From Psychroserpens luteolus (lineage in GTDB: Bacteria; Bacteroidota; Bacteroidia; Flavobacteriales; Flavobacteriaceae), in NCBI RefSeq assembly GCF_021032705.1, contig NZ_JAHVXI010000001.1, forward strand, positions 62,001-126,000: a stretch of DNA of 64,000 nt. Direction: 5' to 3'. A model generated the notes under the pieces. That model did no database searches. It was not told the origin of the DNA and was given only the letters and a program-made list of their open reading frames with translations. Below, piece after piece: positions 8,834-17,133 of this stretch. The translations under genes were made by a program, and so were the position numbers. Within the stretch, counting starts at the first letter, position 1. Every line of letters starts with the position of its first letter.

Positions 8834-8956
8834 TCACATCCAGCCAAACAACCTAAACACTCCAAATAAAACTCCTGTTGCAACAATAAGAACAATCAAT
8901 GAAGGTATAAGGAGTTTAAACAATTCGGTAAAAAATAGTTTTATCTTTTCATCCAT
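8834..8956 (-). CDS. Small single-span membrane protein (40 aa)
   Basis: A complete minus-strand frame from the ATG at 8954-8956 to the TGA at 8834-8836 gives 40 residues. A charged start MDEKIK is followed by about 17-20 hydrophobic residues (LLIPSLIVLIVATGVLFG) and a short basic/aromatic end FRLFGWM. The charge pattern fits one membrane helix. It sits in a 204-bp space between the BLUF gene and rpe, antisense to both. No function is recognised. The translation looks non-random, but the short length limits certainty. Confidence 0.5.
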   Translation of the reverse strand: MDEKIKLFFTELFKLLIPSLIVLIVATGVLFGVFRLFGWM

Positions 8957-9000
8957 AAAACTAATATCGTAAATAATAAAGTCATTACAAAATAAGACTG

Positions 9001-9008
9001 TATCTTTG
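9001..9008 (+). promoter_or_regulatory. -7 promoter box of rpe
   Basis: TATCTTTG matches the Bacteroidota -7 consensus TAnnTTTG and ends 23 nt before the rpe ATG. No clear -33 TTTG was seen. Confidence 0.5.
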
Positions 9009-9031
9009 CCCAAACCAAGTATACTCTTAAC

Positions 9032-9694
9032 ATGTCTAAAACTCTTATAGCTCCCTCAATGCTCGCTGCCGATTTTGGTAATCTTCAACGCGATGTAGAA
9101 ATGGTAAACAACAGTGAAGCAGATTGGTTCCATATTGACGTCATGGATGGTCATTTTGTACCAAACATCTCCTACGGAATGCCAGTAATTCAAGCCATTA
9201 AAAAGCATGCCACTAAACCTCTTGATGTGCATTTAATGATAGAAAAACCTGAGCGCTATATCGAAGAGTTTGCAAAAGTTGGAGCAGATATAATTACAGT
9301 TCATCATGAATCTACAGTTCATTTACATCGTACACTAAGACAAATAAAAGATGCTGGATGCAAAGCAGGTATTGTACTAAATCTAACAACACCTGTATCG
9401 GTTCTTGAAGATATTTTGCCAGAATGTTATATGGTATTATTGATGTCTATCAACCCAGGGTTTGGCGGACAAAAATTTGAAGAAATGACTTATAACCGCG
9501 TAAAGAAATTACGTAAAATGGTAAATGATCAAGGTTTAGATACGCGAATTGAAATTGATGGAGGTGTTACAGATAAAAATGCTAAAGCGCTCGTTGAAGC
9601 TGGTGCAGATGTTTTGGTCGCAGGAAGTTATATTTTTAAAAGTGATAACCAAACTGAAACAATAAAACATTTGAAAGCAGTCGCTAACAATTAG
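9032..9694 (+). CDS. rpe: Ribulose-phosphate 3-epimerase
   Basis: A 220-residue TIM-barrel enzyme interconverting D-ribulose 5-phosphate and D-xylulose 5-phosphate in the pentose phosphate pathway. Family motifs are in order: SMLAADFGNL at the start, the metal-binding DVMDGHFVPNISYG (about 37-50), HLMIEKPERY, the second histidine in VHHES, the flexible phosphate loop NPGFGGQKF, and EIDGGV near residue 178. Length is normal. It is a single gene, convergent with and overlapping the wzc stop by 4 nt. Confidence 0.97.
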   Translation: MSKTLIAPSMLAADFGNLQRDVEMVNNSEADWFHIDVMDGHFVPNISYGMPVIQAIKKHATKPLDVHLMIEKPERYIEEFAKVGADIITVHHESTVHLHRTLRQIKDAGCKAGIVLNLTTPVSVLEDILPECYMVLLMSINPGFGGQKFEEMTYNRVKKLRKMVNDQGLDTRIEIDGGVTDKNAKALVEAGADVLVAGSYIFKSDNQTETIKHLKAVANN

Positions 9695-12030
9695 TTCTTA
9701 CTGCCATAACCATAATTATAGCCATAGTTATAGCCATAGGATTTATTGTTACCAACACCATTGATGACATAAGCCATATTTTTAAGTTTTCCTGATTCAA
9801 ATAAATCTTTAGAAAAACTCAATAATTTTTTATCGGTAAAGTTAGCCCTTGCAATGTACACAGTCACATCAGATAATTGTGAAATGAGCATAGTATCTGT
9901 TACTAATATAGTTGGTGCAGTATCAACTACAATATAATCATAACGCTCTTTAGCTTCTTCTATAAGTGTTTCAAACCTACCATTAGTTAGCAAACTAGAA
10001 GGATTTGGAGGAATGCTCCCAGATAATAGAATATCATGATTAGGGTGCTTGTCAAAACCTTTTACTAAATGGTCTTTCCAATCAAATGATTGATCATGTA
10101 AATAATTGGATAAACCCACAGCATTTTTATCAGAATCGATTTGAGTATGAATTTGTGGGTTTCTCAAATCAGCTCCAATAAGTAGTACTTTTTTATTAAG
10201 ACTTGACAATGCCAAAGATAAATTGATACTTATATAGGTTTTACCTTCACCTTTAATCGTCGAGGTACAATAAATTACTTTTCCTTGATCCTCGTTATCA
10301 TTTTTCATTAAAGGCATAAGATAATTCACATTAGAACTTAATATCCTAAACGACTCGGCCAAAGCAGAACGATCATTCGGATTTCTAAAAATAAGCCCGT
10401 CGTTCTTTTTTATATCTGGTATTTCTCCAATAATTGGTATTTTATTATTTTGCTTAGAAATATCCTCTTTACCATGAAGTTTAGTGTCCAGCATAAAAAA
10501 CAAATACATCAACCCAAATGGCACAAGTAGTCCACCTAAAATGGCTCCTGCATAAACGATATTTGATTTTGGTGATATTGGACTCGAACTAGAAAGAGCA
10601 TTGTCAACCACTTTAATAGAGGGCTCAGTGATTGCCAAATTAATAGCGGCTTCCTCTCTTTTTTGAAGTAAAAGCAAATATAGGCTTTCTTTAATAGCCT
10701 GTTGACGTTCAATTGCTCTTAACAGCTTCTCTTTTTCAGGTATTTGCGACACTTGTCCAACAAACTTTCTGTTTCGACCTCTTAACTGAGTTTGAGATAC
10801 TTTTAGCTGTTGATTATACGAATTTAGTGATCTTGTAATATTAGCTCTAAGATCATTAATTTTAGACTGTACAAATCGAACTGTAGGGTTATTTGCTCCT
10901 CCACTACTCGCTAATTTGTCCCTGTCTAGTATTGCAAGATTATACTCATTAATAAGAGAATTAATACTTCCGCTTTCTAATCCAATATTAGCTGGAAGAA
11001 GTCCACTACCTGTATCCGATTTTAAGGCTTCCTGCAATAAATTGGCCAATGCCAATTGGTTTTCAATTTGAAACACTTCCTCATCAGATTTTGAGCGTTG
11101 TTGTAATCCAAGCTCGGCATCTGCAGCTAAATCAACAAGATTGTTACGTTGCTTAAAATTTTTACGAACCAGCTCTATAGAATCTAGTTCAACAGCAAGA
11201 AAATCGAATCGTCCTTCTATAAACTCTAAAGTTCGTTCGGAGACCTGTTGACGATCTTTCACACCATCTCTATTAAATACGCTCATGAGTGTATCTAAAA
11301 TACGCTCAGAACGTTCTTTACTTTCACCCTTGATTGTCATCTTTAACAAATCACTTTGCTCTCCTATGGCTTCAACATTGATTCGGTTCTTTAAACCCAA
11401 AGCCGTGTTTCTTAATGATCCATACTTGATAATAAAACGTTTGCCTATATTTTGATCCAATACTTTTTTGTCATCAATCACTAGGTGAAAAGGGAGATTA
11501 TGATCGGCTTCTAAACTATTATGATTTGGAATGGAGAAGGTCTTTTCAGTTTTCACGTTGAGAATTTCAAATCCGTCTTGTTTCACATCTATAGTGTAAG
11601 TTAAAGGACTCGTAATGCTGTCAACATCAATAATTTGATCATAATAAAAAGGCAGGTCACCAATAAGTCTAGTTTGGATGGTCCCTTCTTCAAAAAAACG
11701 TGTATTTAATTTGAGCTTTCTAGCTACTCTTTCTACAATCATAAAAGACGTTAGAATCTCAGTTTCATTTTCAAGATTAATATTCGTACGCTTAAAAATA
11801 AAGGCTGAAGTAGGAAGTTCTAACCCTTCAGACTCGTCTAAAATTTTCATTTTAGCCGTTGTTTGATATATTCTTGGTGCATATCTTAAGTACACATAAG
11901 CTCCAATAAATGCTATTGCTAAAGAAACAGCAAACCAAGGCCAATATCTCAAGTATTTACTTAACTCTTGTTTAAGATCTACATTATCATCTTCTGAAAA
12001 TGTGTATGGGTTATTTGTAGAAGGTTCCAT
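9691..12030 (-). CDS. wzc: Wzc-type chain-length determinant / BY-tyrosine kinase
   Basis: A 779-residue inner-membrane polysaccharide co-polymerase fused to a bacterial tyrosine kinase. It has a Wzz domain with a membrane helix at about 30-50, a periplasmic coiled-coil region to about 490, and a second helix at about 500-520. The cytoplasmic kinase has Walker A TIKGEGKT near 597, Walker A' GADLR, and Walker B YDYIVVDTAP. The C-terminus is a tyrosine tail, GYNYGYNYGYG, the usual autophosphorylation site. It controls polymer length and export with the Wza protein encoded immediately upstream (2-nt gap). Confidence 0.95.
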   Translation of the reverse strand: MEPSTNNPYTFSEDDNVDLKQELSKYLRYWPWFAVSLAIAFIGAYVYLRYAPRIYQTTAKMKILDESEGLELPTSAFIFKRTNINLENETEILTSFMIVERVARKLKLNTRFFEEGTIQTRLIGDLPFYYDQIIDVDSITSPLTYTIDVKQDGFEILNVKTEKTFSIPNHNSLEADHNLPFHLVIDDKKVLDQNIGKRFIIKYGSLRNTALGLKNRINVEAIGEQSDLLKMTIKGESKERSERILDTLMSVFNRDGVKDRQQVSERTLEFIEGRFDFLAVELDSIELVRKNFKQRNNLVDLAADAELGLQQRSKSDEEVFQIENQLALANLLQEALKSDTGSGLLPANIGLESGSINSLINEYNLAILDRDKLASSGGANNPTVRFVQSKINDLRANITRSLNSYNQQLKVSQTQLRGRNRKFVGQVSQIPEKEKLLRAIERQQAIKESLYLLLLQKREEAAINLAITEPSIKVVDNALSSSSPISPKSNIVYAGAILGGLLVPFGLMYLFFMLDTKLHGKEDISKQNNKIPIIGEIPDIKKNDGLIFRNPNDRSALAESFRILSSNVNYLMPLMKNDNEDQGKVIYCTSTIKGEGKTYISINLSLALSSLNKKVLLIGADLRNPQIHTQIDSDKNAVGLSNYLHDQSFDWKDHLVKGFDKHPNHDILLSGSIPPNPSSLLTNGRFETLIEEAKERYDYIVVDTAPTILVTDTMLISQLSDVTVYIARANFTDKKLLSFSKDLFESGKLKNMAYVINGVGNNKSYGYNYGYNYGYGSKN

Positions 12031-12032
12031 AA

Positions 12033-12794
12033 TTATCGTGTCAATAAAATAATTGAACTTAACACTAAAGATGCAATAGTAAGTATAGTACCTACATTAT
12101 TAACAAAACCAGCGTTTTTAACCCTTGGGTTATTTGGATTAACAATAATCACATCATTAGGTTTTATAAAATAATACTCACTATCCATAAATGCAGTAGA
12201 AGTTAAATCTATATGCGTAATTTTCCTAACACCATCAACATCTCTCGTCATTATAATATCATCTCTCTTTCCATTAATTGTTAAGTCTCCTGCATACCCT
12301 AATGCTTGAAGTAATGTTATATTTTGTTCAGTAAAATTGTAAGTTCCTGGAGCGTTGACTTCTCCTAGAACAGTAATCTTAGCGTTTACTAATCGCACTT
12401 CTAGCGTAGGATTGTTTAAATGACCTCCATCAATCAATAACTTCTTGATTTTTTCTTCAATTTCTAAGGCAGTAAGATTAGACACAGTTATTTGTCCTAA
12501 GATAGGAAAATTAATAGTTCCTTCATTTGTGACTAAATAGCCTTGAAGTTTAATTAATTCCAACGAATTTACTTGTACATCACTATTTCCTCCTCTATTA
12601 TAAGGGATAGCAGCTTCAGGAACTAAACTCTCAACAGTTATCTTTAAAATATCATTAGGCTGGATTGTAGCTGTTTGATACGTTATTTCTGAGCTGTTAT
12701 TCTCTGTAGCATCTTGTAAGTACAAAATTTCTTTTTTTGAAGCACATGATGTTATCACAAAAAGTAACACTAATCCTAAAAACTTAATTTTCAT
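12033..12794 (-). CDS. wza: Wza-like polysaccharide export lipoprotein
   Basis: A 253-residue outer-membrane lipoprotein of the polysaccharide export family (PF02563 plus SLBB). The signal peptide ends in the lipobox ITSC (Cys17). A poly-export domain follows at about 40-125 (IQPNDILKITVESL, then FPILGQITVSNLTALEIEEKI), then an SLBB-type domain (VLGEVNAPGTYNF) to about 205. A hydrophobic end (ILTIASLVLSSIILL) may be an additional anchor. It is shorter than E. coli Wza, as usual in Bacteroidota. It forms the export channel with Wzc next to it, and a TTTG/TATATTTG promoter lies directly upstream. Confidence 0.92.
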   Translation of the reverse strand: MKIKFLGLVLLFVITSCASKKEILYLQDATENNSSEITYQTATIQPNDILKITVESLVPEAAIPYNRGGNSDVQVNSLELIKLQGYLVTNEGTINFPILGQITVSNLTALEIEEKIKKLLIDGGHLNNPTLEVRLVNAKITVLGEVNAPGTYNFTEQNITLLQALGYAGDLTINGKRDDIIMTRDVDGVRKITHIDLTSTAFMDSEYYFIKPNDVIIVNPNNPRVKNAGFVNNVGTILTIASLVLSSIILLTR

Positions 12795-12817
12795 ATATCT
12801 GTAAGTTAATCAAGAAG

Positions 12818-12847
12818 CAAATATAACCTATTTAAGGCAATCTCAAA
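12818..12847 (-). promoter_or_regulatory. Promoter of the wza-wzc pair
   Basis: On the minus strand TTTG (12847-12844), an 18-nt spacer and TATATTTG (12825-12818) match the Bacteroidota -33/-7 pattern. The box ends 23 nt before the wza start. It suggests that the export genes have their own promoter at the end of the polysaccharide locus. Confidence 0.6.
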
Positions 12848-12882
12848 GTCTTGTCTAACCAAGATTGACGCCACTTATTACA

Positions 12883-13995
12883 TTAAATTTCAATTTTATC
12901 TCGCTGCTTAGCGAAATTCCTTTTTAAAACAAAAGGTAGATAATATAGTATAGATCCATAAATTAGTAGAAGTCCTATTTGTGTATTAAGATTTAGATGA
13001 AGCATATTAAAAGCTATAACAATGATAACCAAATTGATTGCAACAATGAACACTGTTGTTTGTATATGCGTAAATCCTGCCTGAATAAAACGATGGTGAA
13101 TATGGTTTTTATCTGCTTCAAACGGACTTTTCTTCAACACAAAAATTCTGATAAAGAATATTCTAAATGTATCCATTAATGGAAAAAATAACATAGCTAA
13201 CGCTAAGGCTGGTGACGCTTTAAAATAGTCTGAATTTATATTTGTTTGCGATTGAGATATAAAGCTAATGGTAAAGAAGGCTAAAAGAAAACCCACAATC
13301 ATTGAACCTGTATCTCCCATGAAGATCTTATTCTTTTTTGAAAAATTAAGTCGTAAAAAAGCGAGTAAAGCACCTATTAATGCGACTGAAATTGTTGCTA
13401 GACTTAAAGCTCCAGAATCATAGAAAAGTAAACTAAATACTATACTAATCAAAAGCGCAATGCTTCCAGCTAAACCATCTATACCATCAATCAAATTGTA
13501 AGCATTAATAATCAAAACATAAACGAACAACGTAAAAAATATAGACACCCAATATGGTAATACATCGACGTCAAGAATTTTAGAAAATCCTATAATTCTC
13601 GTATCGGTAAAAACTATTAAAAGTAGGGCAGCTACTAATTGCCCAAGAAATTTTGATCGTGCCGACAGTACAGTTAGGTCGTCTTTTAACCCAAGAAAGA
13701 ACAAAATTGTAAGTCCGCCCATAACTAACAGCAACACCTTAGTATTTAACATAGCTCCAACTATAGTCATTACCACAACCAAGCTTAAAAAAATACCAAT
13801 ACCTCCCAAAGTTGGTGTATTATTAGAGTGCAAACTCCTACTATCTGGCTCGTCCATGAGTTGCTTTTTTTTCGCAACATAAAGAATCGTGGGAAAGGTT
13901 TGTTGAGCTATTATAAAAGCCAACAAAAACGCCGCGAGCAACCATATAATAGGACTATTCTCAGGATTAAAATTTTCAAGTAGTGTTTCTATCAT
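12883..13995 (-). CDS. wecA: Undecaprenyl-phosphate GlcNAc-1-phosphate transferase (WecA/TagO type)
   Basis: A 370-residue polytopic membrane enzyme (about ten helices) of the MraY/WecA family (PF00953). It would start the repeat unit by moving a HexNAc-1-phosphate from UDP-sugar to undecaprenyl phosphate. Visible motifs are the Asp pair LKDDLTVL, NAYNLIDGIDGLAGS, MGDTGSMIVGF and the His motif HIHHRFIQAGFTH. Its setting with WecB and a TagA-type transferase supports GlcNAc as the first sugar. The true mraY is at 56950, so this is the second, polysaccharide-specific family member. Confidence 0.92.
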   Translation of the reverse strand: MIETLLENFNPENSPIIWLLAAFLLAFIIAQQTFPTILYVAKKKQLMDEPDSRSLHSNNTPTLGGIGIFLSLVVVMTIVGAMLNTKVLLLVMGGLTILFFLGLKDDLTVLSARSKFLGQLVAALLLIVFTDTRIIGFSKILDVDVLPYWVSIFFTLFVYVLIINAYNLIDGIDGLAGSIALLISIVFSLLFYDSGALSLATISVALIGALLAFLRLNFSKKNKIFMGDTGSMIVGFLLAFFTISFISQSQTNINSDYFKASPALALAMLFFPLMDTFRIFFIRIFVLKKSPFEADKNHIHHRFIQAGFTHIQTTVFIVAINLVIIVIAFNMLHLNLNTQIGLLLIYGSILYYLPFVLKRNFAKQRDKIEI

Positions 13996-14100
13996 AATAG
14001 ATTTGATGTAATTTTATGTATCCATTAATAGTTAGTACAAGATACAAATTAAAAAAGTAAACTTTTAATAGAAAAAGATTTAGGCAGCAGGTATCGAATA

Positions 14101-15201
14101 TTATTTATGACTTATTTTGTTTTTTAAGATCTCTATAATTCTATGAGCTGTTTGACCATCCCATAAAGGAATATCACTTCCAGACTTCCAGTTTCCGGCA
14201 AACAAAGTATCTAAATAGGGCTTTAATTTTTTGGGATCGGTTCCAACCAATTCATTAGTACCTAAAGTTATAGTCTCTGGTCTTTCGGTATTATCACGAA
14301 GTGTTAAACATGGAACTCTAAGGATAGAAGCTTCTTCGGTAATGCCTCCAGAATCGGTAATTACTGCTTTAGCACGTTCTACCAAATAATTAAACTCTAA
14401 GTAGCTTAAAGGTTCAACCATATGGAGTCTTTGGTGATTGACATGTAATCGTTCTAAAATTTTTGCTGTTCTAGGGTGTACAGGAAAAACTAACGGTAAA
14501 TCTTGAGTGTGAGCAATAATCTCATCAATCATATCTTTTAGCTGAGACTCTTCATCAACATTTGCTGGTCTGTGAAGTGTCATCACCATATAATTACCCT
14601 CTTTGAGATTAAGATTTTTCCAAACTGATGGCTGTTTAAAGTTAGGACGTTGTTTTAACAACGTATCTATCATTGTATTTCCAACGAAAAATATTTGATC
14701 GTCTCCTACACCACTAGTCTTTAAATTATTATTCGCAGTATCAGATGTCGTAAAAAAGTAATTTGTAATACTATCTGTTACTAATCGATTAATTTCTTCT
14801 GGCATTGTCCAATCATCAGATCGAATACCGCCTTCAACATGTGCCACTTTAGTATGCAACTTTTGAGCAACCAAAGCACAAGCCATTGTAGAAGTTACAT
14901 CACCCACAACCAAAACCAAGTCGGCTGGATTAGCCATTAACTCTCTCTCGAAATGAATCATAATATTTGCTGTTTGCTCAGCCTGAGTCCCTCCACTGCA
15001 TTCTAAGTTCACATGTGGTTCGGGTATTTCAAGCTGTTCAAAAAAGCTCCCTGACATATTTTTATCATAATGCTGTCCGGTATGAACCAATCGATAGTCC
15101 ATATCGAAATTATCTTGTTTAGCTTTTTGAATCGCATGAATAATTGGTGCTATTTTCATAAAATTAGGTCTAGCTCCAGCAATTATTGTGACTTTATACA
15201 T
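14101..15201 (-). CDS. wecB: UDP-N-acetylglucosamine 2-epimerase (non-hydrolysing)
   Basis: A 366-residue GT-B-fold enzyme converting UDP-GlcNAc to UDP-ManNAc. Motifs are GARPNFMKIAPI at the start, HTGQHYD, VVGDVTSTMACAL, AHVEGGIRS, the C-terminal LHRPANVD, FPVHPRT, and the UDP-binding DSGGITEEASIL with RDNTERPET. Length is normal. It lies 23 nt upstream of nothing else in the same frame and directly follows the TagA-type transferase gene in the transcript, which would use the ManNAc it makes. No UDP-ManNAc dehydrogenase (WecC) is present in the window. Confidence 0.96.
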   Translation of the reverse strand: MYKVTIIAGARPNFMKIAPIIHAIQKAKQDNFDMDYRLVHTGQHYDKNMSGSFFEQLEIPEPHVNLECSGGTQAEQTANIMIHFERELMANPADLVLVVGDVTSTMACALVAQKLHTKVAHVEGGIRSDDWTMPEEINRLVTDSITNYFFTTSDTANNNLKTSGVGDDQIFFVGNTMIDTLLKQRPNFKQPSVWKNLNLKEGNYMVMTLHRPANVDEESQLKDMIDEIIAHTQDLPLVFPVHPRTAKILERLHVNHQRLHMVEPLSYLEFNYLVERAKAVITDSGGITEEASILRVPCLTLRDNTERPETITLGTNELVGTDPKKLKPYLDTLFAGNWKSGSDIPLWDGQTAHRIIEILKNKISHK

Positions 15202-15224
15202 ATTGAGTTTTGTTATAATATCGT

Positions 15225-15923
15225 TTAGTAGCGATTTAAGTGCAAATTAACAAAAAAACGCACTAAGTGTATTTGACGCTTTATTCTTGAAGGCTGGCTT
15301 AGCAATCTGTAGGTCCACTCCATATTATTCTTTACCCACCACTCTGGTGCACGTTTAACATATCCTGTGTAGACATCAAAACTACCACCTAAACCTTGGT
15401 AAACAGCTTGATGTGATTGTTGGATACGCTCCATCAAGTTTTCTTGTTTGGGTGAGCCCATTGCCACAAAAACAACATCAGGGCTGTGCTTTTTAATATC
15501 GGCAATTAAAGCTTGTTCTTCTGCTTCAGTTTTAATATATCCATTTCTAAAATTACAGATATTAATCCCTTCAAATTCAGATTTCAACTTATTAACTGTA
15601 GCTTCGATGATCTCTTGCTTTCCACCTACCAAATAAAATGATTTGGTCTTGTAATACTGTTGAACAACATCTAACCAAAGTTCACACCCTGGGATTTTTA
15701 CCACATTTTTAAATCCTTTTTTCTGAAGTGCCCAAACGGCTCCAATTCCATCAGGATAGCCTAAGTTTCTATTAATAAGAGCACGACTATCTTCTGTTGC
15801 ATGAAGAATTTTTTCAGCATTTACGGCAACCATTATTTTATGATTATCAAATGCATATTGCATCAACTCTTTTCTAGATTTTGGAGCATAGGTCATCACT
15901 CCGTTCAAGGACTTAGCTTCCAC
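15225..15923 (-). CDS. WecG/TagA/CpsF-family glycosyltransferase
   Basis: A 232-residue GT26 enzyme (PF03808) that transfers ManNAc or ManNAcA to GlcNAc-PP-undecaprenol as the second step of repeat-unit assembly. Motifs are NRNLGYPDGIGAVWA, VKIPGCELW, FRNGYI, VAMGSPKQENLM, and the end QGLGGSFDVYTGYVKRAPEWW with the basic PSRIKRQIHLVRF membrane-binding tail. It overlaps the upstream gene by 11 nt. The presence of WecB and absence of WecC favour ManNAc (TagA-like) rather than ManNAcA as the sugar. Confidence 0.93.
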   Translation of the reverse strand: MEAKSLNGVMTYAPKSRKELMQYAFDNHKIMVAVNAEKILHATEDSRALINRNLGYPDGIGAVWALQKKGFKNVVKIPGCELWLDVVQQYYKTKSFYLVGGKQEIIEATVNKLKSEFEGINICNFRNGYIKTEAEEQALIADIKKHSPDVVFVAMGSPKQENLMERIQQSHQAVYQGLGGSFDVYTGYVKRAPEWWVKNNMEWTYRLLSQPSRIKRQIHLVRFFVNLHLNRY

Positions 15924-17133
15924 GATTTTCAGATTTAGTTTCTAATAAGAAATGTGCCATAGCATTAAACATAAATGCATTACTCCACCTCATATAAGAT
16001 ATTTTGGAGCTTATGCCTTTTTTTAACTGGTAATAAAAATAGCCTTTTTTATGCTGCATATGATCTATTGTCCAATTTAAAACCTTTGACAATAGCGCTT
16101 CATTCTCTTTAAATGCCTTTAATTTAGATAACGTCACTATAACTTGCGCCGGACAATGAATATCGATTGGATATGTTTTATCATTATAATATTTTGGCAT
16201 ACCATTATCTTCAAAGAAATGATGTAAATAATAAGCTAAGCCTTTGTCTATATAATTTTGAAAACTATAGTCTTTGGTATGTTGCTGATAGGTTTCTATT
16301 GCATCCAAATTAAACCCTGTATGAAAACTATCTTTCCAAGATTGAATTGGCAGCAACCCATAAATCCATGAGCCATCTTCTTCTTGCAAGTCACAAGCAG
16401 CAGTAATGGCAAGTTTAGCCATATTTGCATGCTCCTCATTTTTTGTATACTTGTATGAATAACTCAATATTTTAGCACCTAAAAGTGACGCATTAATCAC
16501 TGTATTATTTCCATCCTTTATACTGTATGAGAAAATCACACCTTGCCCATGAGGTGTTCTTGATAAATCATTAAGCACAAAATCTGCAGCAGATAAGGTT
16601 TCTTTTAAAACAGATTTATTCTTTGTGATTTCATAGCTTTCTAATAAAGCTTCAACACAAAAACAAGTCGCTACTACTGTTGGTGTATGCTTCGGAAACA
16701 GGAACAATCGCCTAGCTTGCCAATCAAAATTATAACCCCAAGCCGAACCTGAATATCCTTTACTTCTCAAGTTAAGTAATAGATCTGAAATCTCATTAAT
16801 GCGTTTTAAGATCTCGTCTTTATCACCAAAATCTTCACAACCATTTTCAGCCAGTTTATACAATCGACAATACCCTAATAAAAATAATGCGACACCTTTA
16901 GCATTGTGTTCTTTAGGCACCATAAGTAGTCCTCTAAAATTAATCGGACTTCTTTTAAACCCTTGTATCCAAGCTAATCTAGCTAAGTCCCAGTGTTTGA
17001 AAGGTAATGCTTGAAATACTTTAGAATTTAATCCATCATAAGGATCCCAACCTTTGAAGTTTTCGGCTTCACAATAGGCTTTGAGTTTTAAAAAGCTTGA
17101 TGCGACGTTATATCTCAACTTGTTGTCCTCCAC
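15913..17133 (-). CDS. Alpha/alpha-toroid protein of unknown function in the polysaccharide locus
   Basis: A 406-residue soluble, helix-rich protein without signal peptide. It starts with GWDPYDGLNSKVF and carries repeated helical hairpins with turns such as DWQARRLFLFP, EEDGSWIYG and DSFHTGFNLDA, resembling six-hairpin glycosidase or terpenoid-cyclase-like toroids. No catalytic residues can be named. It overlaps the bi-domain oxidoreductase gene by 26 nt and the TagA-type gene by 11 nt, so the three are tightly coupled. A carbohydrate-active or sugar-binding role inside the cell is possible but not shown. Confidence 0.6.
   Translation of the reverse strand: MEDNKLRYNVASSFLKLKAYCEAENFKGWDPYDGLNSKVFQALPFKHWDLARLAWIQGFKRSPINFRGLLMVPKEHNAKGVALFLLGYCRLYKLAENGCEDFGDKDEILKRINEISDLLLNLRSKGYSGSAWGYNFDWQARRLFLFPKHTPTVVATCFCVEALLESYEITKNKSVLKETLSAADFVLNDLSRTPHGQGVIFSYSIKDGNNTVINASLLGAKILSYSYKYTKNEEHANMAKLAITAACDLQEEDGSWIYGLLPIQSWKDSFHTGFNLDAIETYQQHTKDYSFQNYIDKGLAYYLHHFFEDNGMPKYYNDKTYPIDIHCPAQVIVTLSKLKAFKENEALLSKVLNWTIDHMQHKKGYFYYQLKKGISSKISYMRWSNAFMFNAMAHFLLETKSENRGS

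Noticed and set aside
12883-13995. A second mraY for peptidoglycan
   Set aside because: The His motif and the WecB/TagA neighbours place it in the WecA/TagO branch; the peptidoglycan mraY is at 56950.
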